A DNA stretch of 6,626 bases from DASSOY01 sp035776675. GTDB taxonomy: Bacteria; Bacillota; Bacilli; Bacillales; DASSOY01. The position numbers and the translations under genes are program-made. Below, one piece after another: positions 1 to 5,570 of this stretch (position 1 is its first letter; each line of letters begins with the position of its first letter). The stretch covers positions 1-6,626 of the forward strand of contig DASTWO010000078.1 of the NCBI GenBank assembly GCA_035776675.1, given 5' to 3'. The notes beneath the pieces were generated by a model. It was not told the origin of the DNA. It ran no database searches and saw nothing but the letters and a program-made list of their open reading frames with translations.

Positions 1-1
1 T

Positions 2-112
2 AAGTATGACGAACCAAAGGGCCGGGCGGTAAAAGTCTACCAGGCAGAAGAGAGTAAGCCATCTTTCGATTGGTGGAACCGGTTGAAATGGTTTTATAAA
101 ATCGGCGAATAG
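2..112 (+). CDS. yqzK: YqzK-like (DUF4227) small protein, C-terminal part only
   Basis: This is the 3' end of a gene whose start lies outside the window. The reading frame from base 2 gives 36 residues ending in ...WFYKIGE and a TAG stop at 110-112. The segment contains KYDEPKGRAVKVYQ, which resembles the C-terminal part of the Bacillus YqzK/DUF4227 family as I remember it. That family consists of short proteins of unknown function with an N-terminal membrane segment, which is not visible here. The position directly upstream of xerD matches the yqzK-xerD order of B. subtilis and supports the call. The xerD start lies 21 nt downstream, so co-transcription is likely. The function is unknown. 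The identification rests on a remembered motif plus gene order, so it is likely but not certain. Confidence 0.65.
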   Translation, partial: KYDEPKGRAVKVYQAEESKPSFDWWNRLKWFYKIGE

Positions 113-117
113 GCCGT

Positions 118-127
118 GAGGAGAGGA
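118..127 (+). promoter_or_regulatory. Ribosome-binding site deciding the xerD start
   Basis: A purine-rich GAGGAGAGGA lies 6 to 16 nt upstream of the ATG at 134, which is normal SD spacing for that codon. The in-frame GTG at 116 has no comparable site in front of it and itself lies just before this SD. This favours the ATG at 134. Confidence 0.6.
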
Positions 128-133
128 CATTCC

Positions 134-1024
134 ATGGAGGATGACGTCAAAGACTTTCTGCACTATTTGATCGTCGAACGGGGATTGTCAGGCAACACAA
201 TAGCCGCTTATAGGCGGGATTTACAAGGATACGTGAGTTTTCTAAAAGAAAAAGAAAACGTAAAATCTCCGGATGATATTACGCGTACTCACATTGTCCA
301 TTACTTAATGACACTGCGTGATCAGGGACGAGCCTCGTCGACATTGGCCAGGCACATCGCTTCGGTACGTTCCTTCCATCAATTCATGCTTCGAGAAAGA
401 ATAGCGGCACAGGATCCGTCAGTACATATTGAAACCCCGAAGAAAGAACAAAAACTTCCGAAGGTTTTGTCCGTGCAGGAAGTGGAAGCCCTCTTGGAAG
501 CGCCGAAGAAAGGAACTTCCTTCGGCCTCCGGGATCAAGCTATGCTTGAAGTCTTATATGCAACAGGCATTCGGGTTTCTGAATTGGTCCGATTGGATGT
601 TTCAGATGCTCATCTAACGATGGGGTTTGTGCGTTGTATCGGAAAAGGGGATAAGGAACGGATTATCCCCCTTGGCAAAATGGCAGCCGAATCGCTTGAG
701 CGTTACTTAGACAGGGGTCGCGGCGAATTATTGAAACGGAAGCAAAGTGATGCGTTATTCCTGAACCACCATGGAGGACGGTTGTCCAGGCAAGGGTTCT
801 GGAAGATCCTGAAGGGGCTTGCCCGTGACGCTAATGTGAGGAAAGAATTGACGCCGCACACCTTAAGGCATTCGTTTGCGACCCATTTGCTTGAAAACGG
901 GGCCGATTTACGGGCTGTACAGGAAATGCTCGGTCATGCGGATATTTCGACGACGCAAATTTATACACATGTAACGAAAGCTCGGTTGAAAGATATTTAT
1001 AAGGCTTATCATCCGCGAGCCTAG
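134..1024 (+). CDS. xerD: Site-specific tyrosine recombinase XerD
   Basis: XerD is a cytoplasmic tyrosine recombinase. With its partner XerC/CodV it resolves chromosome dimers at dif sites near the terminus. From the ATG at 134 the protein has 296 residues, the length I recall for B. subtilis XerD (RipX). An in-frame GTG at 116 would add MRRGHS, but the SD fits 134. An N-terminal core-binding (SAM-like) domain covers about residues 1-87 and the catalytic domain about 108-282. All expected catalytic residues are visible: Arg147 in ATGIR, Lys171 in IGKGDKER, His242 and Arg245 in PHTLRHSFATH, His268 in LGHAD, and the nucleophile Tyr277 in STTQIYTHV. The absence of integrase-like arms, the exact length and the gene context argue for a housekeeping XerD and not a phage or transposon recombinase. 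It ends 189 bp before deoB and no terminator is seen between them. Confidence 0.96.
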   Translation: MEDDVKDFLHYLIVERGLSGNTIAAYRRDLQGYVSFLKEKENVKSPDDITRTHIVHYLMTLRDQGRASSTLARHIASVRSFHQFMLRERIAAQDPSVHIETPKKEQKLPKVLSVQEVEALLEAPKKGTSFGLRDQAMLEVLYATGIRVSELVRLDVSDAHLTMGFVRCIGKGDKERIIPLGKMAAESLERYLDRGRGELLKRKQSDALFLNHHGGRLSRQGFWKILKGLARDANVRKELTPHTLRHSFATHLLENGADLRAVQEMLGHADISTTQIYTHVTKARLKDIYKAYHPRA

Positions 1025-1031
1025 TTTTTTA

Positions 1032-1062
1032 TTGTCGTAGGTATGAACGAGATTCTTATAAA
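1032..1062 (+). promoter_or_regulatory. Possible weak sigma-A promoter before deoB
   Basis: TTGTCG at 1032-1037 could be a -35 box. Either TATAAA at 1057-1062 (19-nt spacer) or CTTATA at 1055-1060 (17-nt spacer) could be a -10. Neither combination is good: the first has too long a spacer, the second a poor -10. A promoter here would place the start near 1067-1069, inside the leader and after the SD of the small ORF at 1076. deoB may alternatively be read through from xerD. Confidence 0.25.
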
Positions 1063-1068
1063 GGAGGA
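1032..1068 (+). repeat. Imperfect direct repeat, copy 1 (leader of deoB)
   Basis: This copy begins TTGTCG, contains TATGAACGA (1042-1050) and ends in AAAGGAGGA. The same three elements recur in order at 1168-1201. TTGTCG and TATGAACGA are each offset by exactly 136 nt, and the SD end is offset by 133 nt because copy 2 is 3 nt shorter. Each copy is followed within 8-12 nt by an ATG. It looks like an old duplication of a promoter-proximal/RBS segment, though chance similarity of two SD regions explains part of it. Confidence 0.5.
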
Positions 1069-1163
1069 CTCAACAATGCTTCGTCGGGTAGACGATGTTA
1101 GACCGACCGGAAAGATAAACTTCTCGAACAAACTGTGGGTTGGTCGTATGAGAACTGAGTCCT
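1065..1163 (+). promoter_or_regulatory. Potential structured mRNA leader upstream of deoB (three nested stems)
   Basis: An exact 8-nt complementary pair, AGGACTCA (1065-1072) with TGAGTCCT (1156-1163), encloses two further hairpins. These are TCGTC/GACGA (1081-1085 with 1091-1095, loop GGGTA) and GACCGACC/GGTTGGTC (1101-1108 with 1138-1145, one G-U pair). Together they could fold as a three-way junction. The outer stem would occupy part of the SD GGAGG at 1063-1067. No known riboswitch or T-box consensus was recognised. Some 8-nt pairing is expected by chance in a region this size, so this is only a candidate cis-regulatory RNA. Confidence 0.3.
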
Positions 1164-1195
1164 GTAGTTGTCGGAAATATGAACGACATTATTAA
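1076..1195 (+). CDS. Possible 39-residue leader ORF, unknown function
   Basis: An ATG at 1076 is preceded by AAAGGAGGA with an 8-nt spacer from GGAGG, one of the strongest SD arrangements in the window. The frame stays open for 39 codons (MLRRVDDVRP... to ...RKYERHY) to a TAA at 1193-1195, which touches the SD of deoB. The product would be basic, with a CSC motif near residues 30-32, no signal peptide or membrane segment, and no family I recognise. In its favour are the strong SD and the termination exactly at the next SD, as in coupled or leader-peptide arrangements. Against it are the short length, lack of recognised homologues and overlap with potential RNA stems. The SD could also be a by-product of the direct repeat. 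Function cannot be assigned. Confidence 0.3.
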   Translation: MLRRVDDVRPTGKINFSNKLWVGRMRTESCSCRKYERHY

Positions 1196-1201
1196 GGAGG
1201 A
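1168..1201 (+). repeat. Imperfect direct repeat, copy 2 (carries an SD of deoB)
   Basis: This is the second copy of the element at 1032-1068: TTGTCG, then TATGAACGA at 1178-1186, then AAGGAGGA. It is 3 nt shorter between the nonamer and the SD. The end of this copy merges into AAGGAGGAGGAAG, the ribosome-binding region of deoB. Confidence 0.5.
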
Positions 1202-1213
1202 GGAAGACAAGAA

Positions 1214-2398
1214 ATGTCAAGGTTTAAAAGAGTGGCTTTAATTGTGCTGGATTCCGTAGGAATCGGCGAATCAGAAGACGCGGAACGATTTCATGACATA
1301 GGAGCGGACACACTTGGCCATATAGCCGAAGCGCGAAATGGATTACATATGCCGAACATGAGAAAGTTGGGGTTGGGCAACATTCGTGAATTGAAAGGGA
1401 TTCAGAAAGTGGACAACCCGAAGGCGCATTTCGGAAAAATGCGGGAATCCTCAAACGGAAAAGATACAATGACCGGGCATTGGGAGATCATGGGCCTGTT
1501 CATCGAAAAACCTTTTCAGACCTTTCCAGATGGCTTTTCCGACGATTTGATCCAACAGCTTGAGGAAAAAACAGGACGGAAAGTCATCGGAAACAAGCCG
1601 GCTTCCGGGACTGAAATCATCAAGGAGCTAGGCAAGGAACATATGGAGACGGGTGCCCTTATCGTCTATACGTCAGCTGATCCAGTTTTGCAAATTGCGG
1701 CTCATGAAGATGTTGTTCCGTTGGAGGAACTTTATGAGATATGCGAGATGGCAAGGGAAATGACCATGGATGAGCCTTATAAGATTGGGCGTGTCATCGC
1801 CCGCCCCTTTGAAGGGGAGCCGGGAAATTTCGAGCGCCGTTCAGATCACCGTCATGATTATGCGCTCAGCCCGTTCGACAGAACTGTTATGAATGAATTA
1901 CAAGATGCCGATTATGATGTGATCGCATTGGGGAAAATCAATGATATTTACAACGGCGCGGGCGTAACAGAAGGAATCAGGACAAATGATAATATGGATG
2001 GAGTAGACAAGCTGGTAGAGGCGCTGGGAAAGGATTTTAACGGATTGGCGTTCTTGAATCTGGTTGATTTTGATTCGAAATACGGACATCGCAGGGATCC
2101 GCAGGGATATGGAGACGCTCTGGAAGCCTATGATCGCCGTCTTCCGGAAATTCTAGAAAAACTCCACGAGGATGATTTGTTGATCATTACCGCAGACCAT
2201 GGAAATGACCCGACCCATCATGGTACGGATCATACCCGTGAACTTGTGCCGCTTCTTGTTTACCATCGGGGAATTGAACAAGCCAAGAGTCTTGGCGTAC
2301 GGAATACATTTTCTGATCTTGGCGCCACAGTCGCTGATAATTTCGGGGTCAAAGCGCCGAAATATGGAGAAAGCTTTCTTAAGGATGTGAGAAAATGA
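1214..2398 (+). CDS. deoB: Phosphopentomutase (DeoB/Drm)
   Basis: DeoB interconverts (deoxy)ribose-1-phosphate and (deoxy)ribose-5-phosphate in the cytoplasm. It thereby passes the sugar released by nucleoside phosphorylases into the pentose phosphate pathway or to deoxyriboaldolase. The 394-residue length equals that of the Bacillus enzyme, a Mn-dependent member of the alkaline phosphatase superfamily. Metal ligands are visible by family comparison: Asp13 in IVLDSVGIG, Asp287 and His292 in DFDSKYGH, Asp328 and His329 in TADHGND, and His340 in GTDHTRE. The phosphorylated Thr85 lies in NGKDTMTGHWE. A cap domain occupies roughly residues 100-220. The ATG at 1214 follows AGGAGGAGG with about 10 nt spacing. 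The stop overlaps the next start as ATGA, so the downstream phosphorylase is probably translationally coupled. It is the first gene of the nucleoside-salvage operon. I see nothing abnormal in the protein. Confidence 0.97.
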   Translation: MSRFKRVALIVLDSVGIGESEDAERFHDIGADTLGHIAEARNGLHMPNMRKLGLGNIRELKGIQKVDNPKAHFGKMRESSNGKDTMTGHWEIMGLFIEKPFQTFPDGFSDDLIQQLEEKTGRKVIGNKPASGTEIIKELGKEHMETGALIVYTSADPVLQIAAHEDVVPLEELYEICEMAREMTMDEPYKIGRVIARPFEGEPGNFERRSDHRHDYALSPFDRTVMNELQDADYDVIALGKINDIYNGAGVTEGIRTNDNMDGVDKLVEALGKDFNGLAFLNLVDFDSKYGHRRDPQGYGDALEAYDRRLPEILEKLHEDDLLIITADHGNDPTHHGTDHTRELVPLLVYHRGIEQAKSLGVRNTFSDLGATVADNFGVKAPKYGESFLKDVRK

Positions 2399-3240
2399 CA
2401 GATCGAAAAAATGTACAAGATGCAGCCGCAGTTTTACATAGTAAAATTGCCGATGTGCCTACAGTCGGATTGATTCTTGGTTCCGGGCTCGGGGTATTAG
2501 CTGACGAAATTGAAGAGCCGGTAGCTGTTGCTTATCAGGACATTCCCGGGTTCCCTGTCTCCACGGTGGCCGGGCATAAAGGACAGTTTGTTTTCGGTAA
2601 ACTTAAAGGCCTCCCGGTAGCCGCAATGCAAGGACGTTTTCATTTTTATGAAGGGTATTCAATGCAAGAGGTCACCTTTCCGATTCGGGTAATGAAGGCA
2701 CTCGGGGTCGAGAAGCTGATCGTAACGAATGCTTCGGGTGGTGTGAATAAGACGTTTAAGCCGGGAGACTTAATGTTAATCAAAGATCATATCAACTGGT
2801 TACATGCCAATCCGTTGATTGGGCCAAACGATGAGGAAATCGGGGTGCGTTTTCCTGATATGTCGGAGGGTTATTCGGAGCGTTTATTGGATAAAGCTCG
2901 GAAAGCGGCTCGAAAAATTAATCTTAGCCTGCAAGAAGGGGTTTATCTGGCAACGGCAGGACCGTCGTATGAAACTCCCGCTGAAATTCGCATGATGCGC
3001 ACACTTGGCGCGGATGCTGTGGGGATGTCTACGGTTCCAGAAGTTATAGCAGCTCGACATGCCGGCATTGAAGTACTTGGTATTTCTTGTGTGGCCAATG
3101 CGGCGGCTGGTATATTGGATGTACCTTTAAGTCACGATGAGGTCATCGAAACGACAGAAAACATTCGTGAAGATTTCTTGGAACTGGTGAAGATGATATT
3201 GAGTGAACTGGGGGAAGATGAGGATGGAACAGATCGTTAG
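2395..3240 (+). CDS. punA: Purine nucleoside phosphorylase I, canonical trimeric type
   Basis: This enzyme phosphorolyses purine (deoxy)nucleosides, typically inosine and guanosine, to free base and (deoxy)ribose-1-phosphate, the substrate of DeoB. It has 281 residues and belongs to the trimeric PNP/MTAP family. Phosphate-site residues are Ser30 in LGSGLG, Arg81 and His83 in QGRFHFYEGYS, and Ser212 in VGMSTVPEV. The base-recognition residues of 6-oxopurine enzymes are present: Tyr192-Glu193 in GPSYETPAE (human Phe200-Glu201) and Asn235 in SCVANAAAG (human Asn243). His247 corresponds to human His257, near the sugar 5'-OH. The start at 2395 overlaps the deoB stop by 4 nt, with AAGGA 9 nt upstream. 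It is about ten residues longer than the B. subtilis enzyme as I recall it. The extra acidic tail (GEDEDGTDR) is encoded where the gene overlaps the start of the next one. The loop HINWLHANPL near 132-140 differs from the usual HINFMGTNPL type. Confidence 0.93.
   Translation: MTDRKNVQDAAAVLHSKIADVPTVGLILGSGLGVLADEIEEPVAVAYQDIPGFPVSTVAGHKGQFVFGKLKGLPVAAMQGRFHFYEGYSMQEVTFPIRVMKALGVEKLIVTNASGGVNKTFKPGDLMLIKDHINWLHANPLIGPNDEEIGVRFPDMSEGYSERLLDKARKAARKINLSLQEGVYLATAGPSYETPAEIRMMRTLGADAVGMSTVPEVIAARHAGIEVLGISCVANAAAGILDVPLSHDEVIETTENIREDFLELVKMILSELGEDEDGTDR
3210..3214 (+). promoter_or_regulatory. G-rich RBS of the second PNP gene, inside the first
   Basis: GGGGG lies 9 nt upstream of the ATG at 3224 within the last codons of the first PNP gene. 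It gives acceptable SD spacing for 3224 but only 3 nt for the ATG at 3218, and it lies downstream of the GTG at 3203. The start at 3224 is therefore preferred. The SD is weak, so re-initiation after the upstream stop at 3240 may contribute. Confidence 0.45.
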
Positions 3241-4051
3241 TAAGATGAAAGAAGCTGTACAGAGTATTGAAAAACAGGTGGACGTCAAGCCTGAAGTTGG
3301 TTTGATTCTAGGATCAGGACTTGGGGACTTGGCCGATGAGATTGAAGGGGCTGTCAAGATCAAATATGAAGACATCCCTCATTTTCCAGTTTCGACAGTG
3401 GCCGGGCATGCGGGCCAACTTGTGATAGGTCGCCTTAACGGGATTCCTGTTGTCGCAATGCAGGGACGTTTTCATTTCTATGAAGGGTATTCAATGCAAG
3501 AGGTTACTTTCCCGGTTCGCGTTATGCATGGCATAGGTATAGAGAAGCTTGTTGTCACCAACGCATGCGGCGGAATCAATGCCGGGTTTCAGGCCGGTGA
3601 CCTGATGATTATTGAGGATCACCTGAACATGACCGGAACAAATCCGTTGATTGGCCCTAATGACGAGACCTCTGGTCCAAGGTTTCCAGACATGAGCCGG
3701 GCGTACAACCCTGAATTGATTAGAGGGACTGAAAAAATCGCGGACCACCTTGAAATCGATGTGCAAAAAGGGGTTTATGCGGGCATTTCGGGACCTTCGT
3801 TCATGACGCCGGCAGAGTTGAAAATGCTTCGAACATTGGGCGCTGATGCGGTTGGGATGTCAACGGTCCCCGAAGTTATTGTTGCGAATCATGCAGGAGT
3901 AAAGGTGCTTGGCATTTCCTGTGTGACAGATATGGCGATTGCTGAAGAATTGGAGCCGCTCACCCACGAACAAGTCGTCGCCACGGCTGATCGAACGAAA
4001 CCAAAATTCATTAAGCTTGTTAAAGAAATCGTAGCCGGTTTCAAAGGGTGA
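3224..4051 (+). CDS. Second, divergent purine nucleoside phosphorylase (possible 6-aminopurine type)
   Basis: This is a paralogue of the preceding gene with 275 residues from the ATG at 3224. In-frame alternatives at 3203 (GTG) and 3218 (ATG) fit the SD less well. It shares the trimeric PNP fold motifs: Ser31 in LGSGLG, Arg82 and His84 in QGRFHFYEGYS, Ser213 in VGMSTVPEV and His248 in PLTHEQV. The base pocket differs. The Glu of GPSYETPAE is Met194 in GPSFMTPAE, and the Asn of SCVANAA is Asp236 in SCVTDMA. In the family, Asn243 and Glu201 (human numbering) recognise 6-oxopurines. Asp at the 243 position is found in methylthioadenosine phosphorylase and favours 6-amino bases. My inference is an adenosine or deoxyadenosine preference, with the retained His248 arguing against a pure methylthioadenosine role. 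It overlaps the upstream gene by 17 nt and ends 5 nt before pdp. Membership of the family is secure; the specificity is inferred. Confidence 0.9.
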   Translation: MEQIVSKMKEAVQSIEKQVDVKPEVGLILGSGLGDLADEIEGAVKIKYEDIPHFPVSTVAGHAGQLVIGRLNGIPVVAMQGRFHFYEGYSMQEVTFPVRVMHGIGIEKLVVTNACGGINAGFQAGDLMIIEDHLNMTGTNPLIGPNDETSGPRFPDMSRAYNPELIRGTEKIADHLEIDVQKGVYAGISGPSFMTPAELKMLRTLGADAVGMSTVPEVIVANHAGVKVLGISCVTDMAIAEELEPLTHEQVVATADRTKPKFIKLVKEIVAGFKG

Positions 4052-4053
4052 TC
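4043..4053 (+). promoter_or_regulatory. RBS of pdp spanning the upstream stop codon
   Basis: AAAGGGTGATC covers the TGA stop of the second PNP gene (4049-4051). Its GGTGATC part matches the distal portion of the extended anti-SD complement (...GGAGGTGATC). It ends 3 nt before the ATG at 4057, the correct register for that extended pairing. This supports 4057 over the in-frame GTG at 4048, which lies within the site. Confidence 0.55.
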
Positions 4054-4056
4054 GCC

Positions 4057-5358
4057 ATGAGAATGGTTGATTTAATTGAGAAGAAGCGAGACGGTCATTC
4101 TCTGACTGCAGGAGAAATTCGCTGGATGGTTGAGGGCTATACAGATGGAAGCATCCCGGATTATCAAATGTCGGCAATGGCGATGGCGATTTTCTTTCAA
4201 GATATGAATGGTCGGGAAATTGCGGATTTGACGTTGGCCATGGCCAAGTCAGGAGATACGATTGATTTGAGCCCGATTCATGGGATCAAAGTAGATAAGC
4301 ATTCGACTGGAGGCGTCGGGGACAAAACAACCTTAATCGTCGGCCCGTTGGTCGCAGCCGCGGGTGTTCCCGTTGCGAAAATGTCAGGACGCGGACTTGG
4401 CCATACCGGCGGGACAATTGATAAGTTGGAGGCAATTGACGGTTTCCGGACCGAGTTGTCAGAGGAAGAGTTTATCGGTAATGTGAATCGTTTGAAAATG
4501 GCCATTGCCGGGCAAAGCGGAAATCTTACACCGGCTGACAAGAAGTTGTATGGTCTTCGTGATGTTACGGCAACAGTAGACTCCATACCGTTGATTGCGA
4601 GTTCTGTGATGAGCAAGAAAATCGCTTCTGGCGCGGATGCCATTGTGCTCGACGTGAAGACAGGTTCCGGGGCTTTCATGAAAACGTTGGACGGTGCAAA
4701 ACAATTGGCCGCTTATATGGTGGAAATCGGAAAGAATTTAAACCGACGAACCATTGCTGTTATAAGCGACATGAATCAACCGTTGGGTTGCGAAGTCGGA
4801 AATGCTAACGAGATTCGTGAGGCCATAGAGGTATTGCAAGGCAAGGGTGAAAATGATTTAACGGAAGTCTGTCTGACGCTGGCTTCCTATATGACGGTGG
4901 CTGGCGGTGTGTATCCTGATTTTGCCCATGCCCGTCGGGAATTAGAAGACATGTTGTCATCCGGAAAGGCGATCGAAGTTTTCAAACATTTCGTGGAGGC
5001 GCAAGGTGGAGATCCGGAAATTGTAGAGAACTTTGATCGTCTTCCGCAAGCGATTTATCATATTGATCTAAAGGCAGATCAGGACGGCTATATTGAGAAT
5101 ATCGAAGCAGAGTCGGTCGGGGTTGCCGCAATGTTGCTCGGAGCGGGTCGGCGTACCAAAGAAGATGTTATTGATCATGGGGTCGGCATTACCTTGAAGA
5201 AGAAGGTTGGAGATCCCGTTCGAAAAGGCGAAACCATCGCTGTACTCCACAGCAATGACAAAGTAGCCTCGGAGAGTGAAAGGAAATTGCAAAGCGCATT
5301 TTCTTACAGCTTGAATGAAGTTAGGAAACGGCCGATGATTTACGAAGTCATTGAATGA
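4057..5358 (+). CDS. pdp: Pyrimidine nucleoside phosphorylase
   Basis: The enzyme phosphorolyses uridine, thymidine and deoxyuridine to base and (deoxy)ribose-1-phosphate in the cytoplasm. The Bacillus type accepts both uridine and thymidine. From the ATG at 4057 it has 433 residues, the size I recall for Bacillus/Geobacillus enzymes. The order is an N-terminal helical domain (about 1-65), the glycine-rich phosphate-binding stretch KHSTGGVGD (81-89), the thymidine phosphorylase signature beginning SGRGLGHTGGT (110-120), and substrate residues His82, Arg168 (GLRDV), Ser183 and Lys187 (ASSVMSKK). A C-terminal alpha/beta domain with GVAAMLLGAGR (355-365) follows. The GTG at 4048 is an alternative start but lies in the RBS. 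In B. subtilis pdp sits in the dra-nupC-pdp operon, whereas here it closes the deoB-PNP-PNP operon, so all three phosphorylases feed DeoB. A strong terminator follows 11 nt after the stop. Confidence 0.95.
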   Translation: MRMVDLIEKKRDGHSLTAGEIRWMVEGYTDGSIPDYQMSAMAMAIFFQDMNGREIADLTLAMAKSGDTIDLSPIHGIKVDKHSTGGVGDKTTLIVGPLVAAAGVPVAKMSGRGLGHTGGTIDKLEAIDGFRTELSEEEFIGNVNRLKMAIAGQSGNLTPADKKLYGLRDVTATVDSIPLIASSVMSKKIASGADAIVLDVKTGSGAFMKTLDGAKQLAAYMVEIGKNLNRRTIAVISDMNQPLGCEVGNANEIREAIEVLQGKGENDLTEVCLTLASYMTVAGGVYPDFAHARRELEDMLSSGKAIEVFKHFVEAQGGDPEIVENFDRLPQAIYHIDLKADQDGYIENIEAESVGVAAMLLGAGRRTKEDVIDHGVGITLKKKVGDPVRKGETIAVLHSNDKVASESERKLQSAFSYSLNEVRKRPMIYEVIE

Positions 5359-5368
5359 ATAATAAGCG

Positions 5369-5415
5369 AAATGTCCATCATTCACGAAAATAGTGGATGG
5401 TGGCATTTTTATTTT
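5369..5415 (+). terminator. Strong intrinsic terminator of the deoB-pdp operon
   Basis: AATG plus CCATCATTCAC (5370-5385, one bulged T at 5374) pairs with GTGGATGGTGGCATT (5393-5407) around a GAAAATA loop. This gives about 15 pairs including two G-U. The run TTTTTATTTT (5406-5415) follows directly. It starts 11 nt after the pdp stop and should end the salvage operon transcript before dacF. Confidence 0.9.
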
Positions 5416-5471
5416 GACGAGGATTTTTTCAATTGTGTTTTGAGTGGGGGATGGGAATACAAGAGGTTTCG

Positions 5472-5502
5472 GAATTCTGCGGGATCCGGATTCTTTTTTT
5501 TT
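5472..5502 (+). terminator. Second, weaker terminator-like hairpin with T9 tract
   Basis: GAATTC (5472-5477) can pair with GGATTC (5488-5493) with one G-U pair, leaving a 10-nt loop. An uninterrupted run of nine T residues follows at 5494-5502. Alternative pairings such as CGGA with TCCG exist in the same stretch. It may act as a back-up terminator that insulates the dacF promoter, which begins 2 nt further on. The stem is short, so this is uncertain. Confidence 0.4.
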
Positions 5503-5503
5503 G

Positions 5504-5533
5504 GTATAAAATCAGGTCGAATTGGAGAAAATA
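5504..5533 (+). promoter_or_regulatory. Sigma-F-type forespore promoter of dacF
   Basis: GTATA (5504-5508) is followed after exactly 15 nt by GGAGAAAATA (5524-5533). This matches the sigma-F consensus as I recall it (GYATA, 15 nt, GGNNANANTR) at every specified position. The predicted transcript start is about 5540, some 30 nt before the dacF ATG. In B. subtilis dacF is transcribed in the forespore by sigma-F (and overlaps sigma-G recognition), so match and context agree. Confidence 0.8.
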
Positions 5534-5554
5534 TGGGTACTCTTATTGACCGAC

Positions 5555-5563
5555 AAAGGAGGA
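5555..5563 (+). promoter_or_regulatory. Strong RBS of dacF
   Basis: AAAGGAGGA has an 8-nt spacer between GGAGG and the ATG at 5571. This near-ideal SD fixes the start and places the signal peptide at residue 1. Confidence 0.85.
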
Positions 5564-5570
5564 ATTTTTC

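Noticed and set aside
116..133. GTG at 116 as the xerD start (adds MRRGHS)
   Set aside because: The SD at 118-127 is placed for the ATG at 134, and 296 residues is the expected XerD length.
429..617. 62-codon + strand ORF inside xerD
   Set aside because: It is a frame-shifted shadow of the conserved catalytic domain, with no SD and no recognisable protein.
1021..1040. T6 run after xerD as a terminator
   Set aside because: Only a 4-bp CCTA/TAGG pairing flanks the T run, and the T tract sits in the loop, not after a stem.
1025..1213. Known riboswitch (purine, T-box, c-di-GMP, fluoride) in front of deoB
   Set aside because: None of the conserved core motifs of these classes could be recognised, despite a possible three-stem shape.
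3203..3223. GTG at 3203 or ATG at 3218 as the start of the second PNP gene
   Set aside because: The G-rich SD at 3210-3214 lies after the first and only 3 nt before the second. The ATG at 3224 gives normal spacing and a family-typical N-terminus.
4048..4056. GTG at 4048 as the pdp start
   Set aside because: It lies within the RBS itself. MRMVDLIEKK from the ATG at 4057 matches the usual N-terminus of the family.
4278..4679. 133-codon minus-strand ORF inside pdp
   Set aside because: It is antisense to the most conserved phosphate-binding and signature region of pdp. Its composition follows from the pdp codons and it has no SD or promoter.
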